DNA from: Desulfuromonadales bacterium
GTDB taxonomy: Bacteria > Desulfobacterota > Desulfuromonadia > Geobacterales > Pseudopelobacteraceae
Length of the DNA stretch: 5,338 bases
Direction of reading: 5' to 3'
Assembly: GCA_015688915.1 (NCBI GenBank)
Contig: JAATGX010000055.1
Span: 1 to 5,338 of the forward strand
Made by a program: the position numbers and the translations under genes. How positions within the stretch are numbered: the stretch's first letter is position 1; each line of letters opens with the position of its first letter. Shown piece by piece: positions 4,867-5,338 of this stretch. Below the pieces are notes generated by a model. The model ran no database searches. It saw only the letters and a list, made by a program, of their open reading frames with translations, and had not been told where the DNA came from.

Positions 4867-5338
4867 ATGAAAAGAACGGTACGAACATTGAAGGCGGCAG
4901 GTTTTCTATGTCTCATGGCGGCACTGACGGCACTGTGGCCTGTCTCCACCGCCAGCGCCAAGGACGGCAAGCATGCGCTGAATTACCGGGAGCTTATCAA
5001 CGAAACCGGCAGCTACCTGAACGAGGCGCTCGACCTGTATAAAAAAGGGGACGTCCAGGCGGCGAAACGGAAGGCCCAGGCGGCCTATTTCGAGGTGTAC
5101 GAAAACCTGGAAGGCCCGATCCGCGTCAATGTCTCTGCCCGGAAGAATATCGAGATGGAAGAGGAGTTCGTAGCCATCCGCAAGATGATCGTGGCCAAGG
5201 AACCGGCCACTGCCATTGAAAAAAAGATCAATGACTTCATGACCCAACTCCATGCCGTGGCCCCCGAACTGGAGGGGGGTGTGGAACTGGTGGCCGAAAC
5301 GGACAAGGACGCCAAGCCGCACATGCAGGACTACGACA
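4867..5338 (+). CDS. FTR1 family iron permease, N-terminal extracytoplasmic part, 3' truncated by window
   Basis: A frame without a stop from ATG 4867 to the window end gives 157 residues. GAGG lies about 6 nt upstream. Residues 1-31 are a signal peptide (KRTVRTLK, hydrophobic core, cleavage after ASA). The mature part is helical, with LINETGSYLNEALDLYKKGD (43-62), AYFEVYENLEGPIRVNVS (73-90), EMEEEFVAIRKMIV (96-109) and LHAVAPELEGGVELVAE (128-144). This is the periplasmic domain that precedes the seven-helix FTR1 permease in the bacterial Fe2+/Pb2+ permease branch. The REGLE iron-binding motifs of the membrane part would lie beyond the window and cannot be checked. The gene follows the porin at 132 bp and is in the same orientation, so it is probably the inner-membrane partner in the same iron pathway. 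Confidence 0.87.
   Translation, partial: MKRTVRTLKAAGFLCLMAALTALWPVSTASAKDGKHALNYRELINETGSYLNEALDLYKKGDVQAAKRKAQAAYFEVYENLEGPIRVNVSARKNIEMEEEFVAIRKMIVAKEPATAIEKKINDFMTQLHAVAPELEGGVELVAETDKDAKPHMQDYD

Noticed and set aside
4749..5042. Plus-strand open frame across the inverted repeat into the FTR1 gene
   Set aside because: It reads through a repeat and is out of frame with the FTR1 gene; no ribosome site or domain.
4906..5322. Minus-strand open frame opposite the FTR1 gene
   Set aside because: The plus strand has a signal peptide and FTR1 N-terminal motifs running to the window edge; the antisense frame shows no family features.

Overview
The window looks like chromosome from a Gram-negative, GC-rich deltaproteobacterium, most likely of the Geobacter/Desulfuromonadales type. 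This rests on the hybrid histidine kinase, outer-membrane porin and Fur-type iron genes, and on intergenic DNA full of small repeats. The assignment is inference; no taxonomic marker gene is present.

Layout: (1) 2-541, plus strand: the C-terminal end of a hybrid sensor histidine kinase (end of the ATPase domain plus a receiver domain). (2) 542-898: no gene, but dense structure. It holds a small hairpin, an 84-bp repeat that forms a strong two-way terminator, a 107-bp MITE-like element with imperfect terminal inverted repeats and perfect 10-bp flanking direct repeats, and a REP-like 'LTPTLSQ' repeat. (3) 899-1427, minus strand: an overlapping BrnT toxin / BrnA-like antitoxin pair with a candidate promoter and operator. 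(4) 1556-1639: a second 84-bp terminator repeat, 80/84 identical to the first and in the same orientation, so that the two copies bracket the toxin-antitoxin module. (5) 1650-1985, minus strand: an orphan MqsA-family HTH antitoxin without its zinc-binding cysteines and without a toxin. (6) 2012-5338, plus strand: an iron-uptake cluster.

The iron cluster starts with a TTGACA promoter whose -10 is covered by a 19-bp dyad resembling a Fur box. It continues with a DUF3793 protein, HemP (4-nt ATGA overlap), a porin with an S-layer-homology-like N-terminal segment and a beta-barrel (broken by an apparent single-base deletion near 4381), and the N-terminal part of an FTR1-family iron permease that runs off the window. 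A reasonable model is Fur-controlled expression: the porin admits iron through the outer membrane, FTR1 carries it across the inner membrane, and HemP and DUF3793 are small accessory factors.

The most interesting points are the physical and translational coupling of DUF3793 (function unknown) to hemP in a Fur-type operon, the frameshifted porin, the MITE with its 10-bp target duplication, and the twin terminators around the toxin-antitoxin pair.
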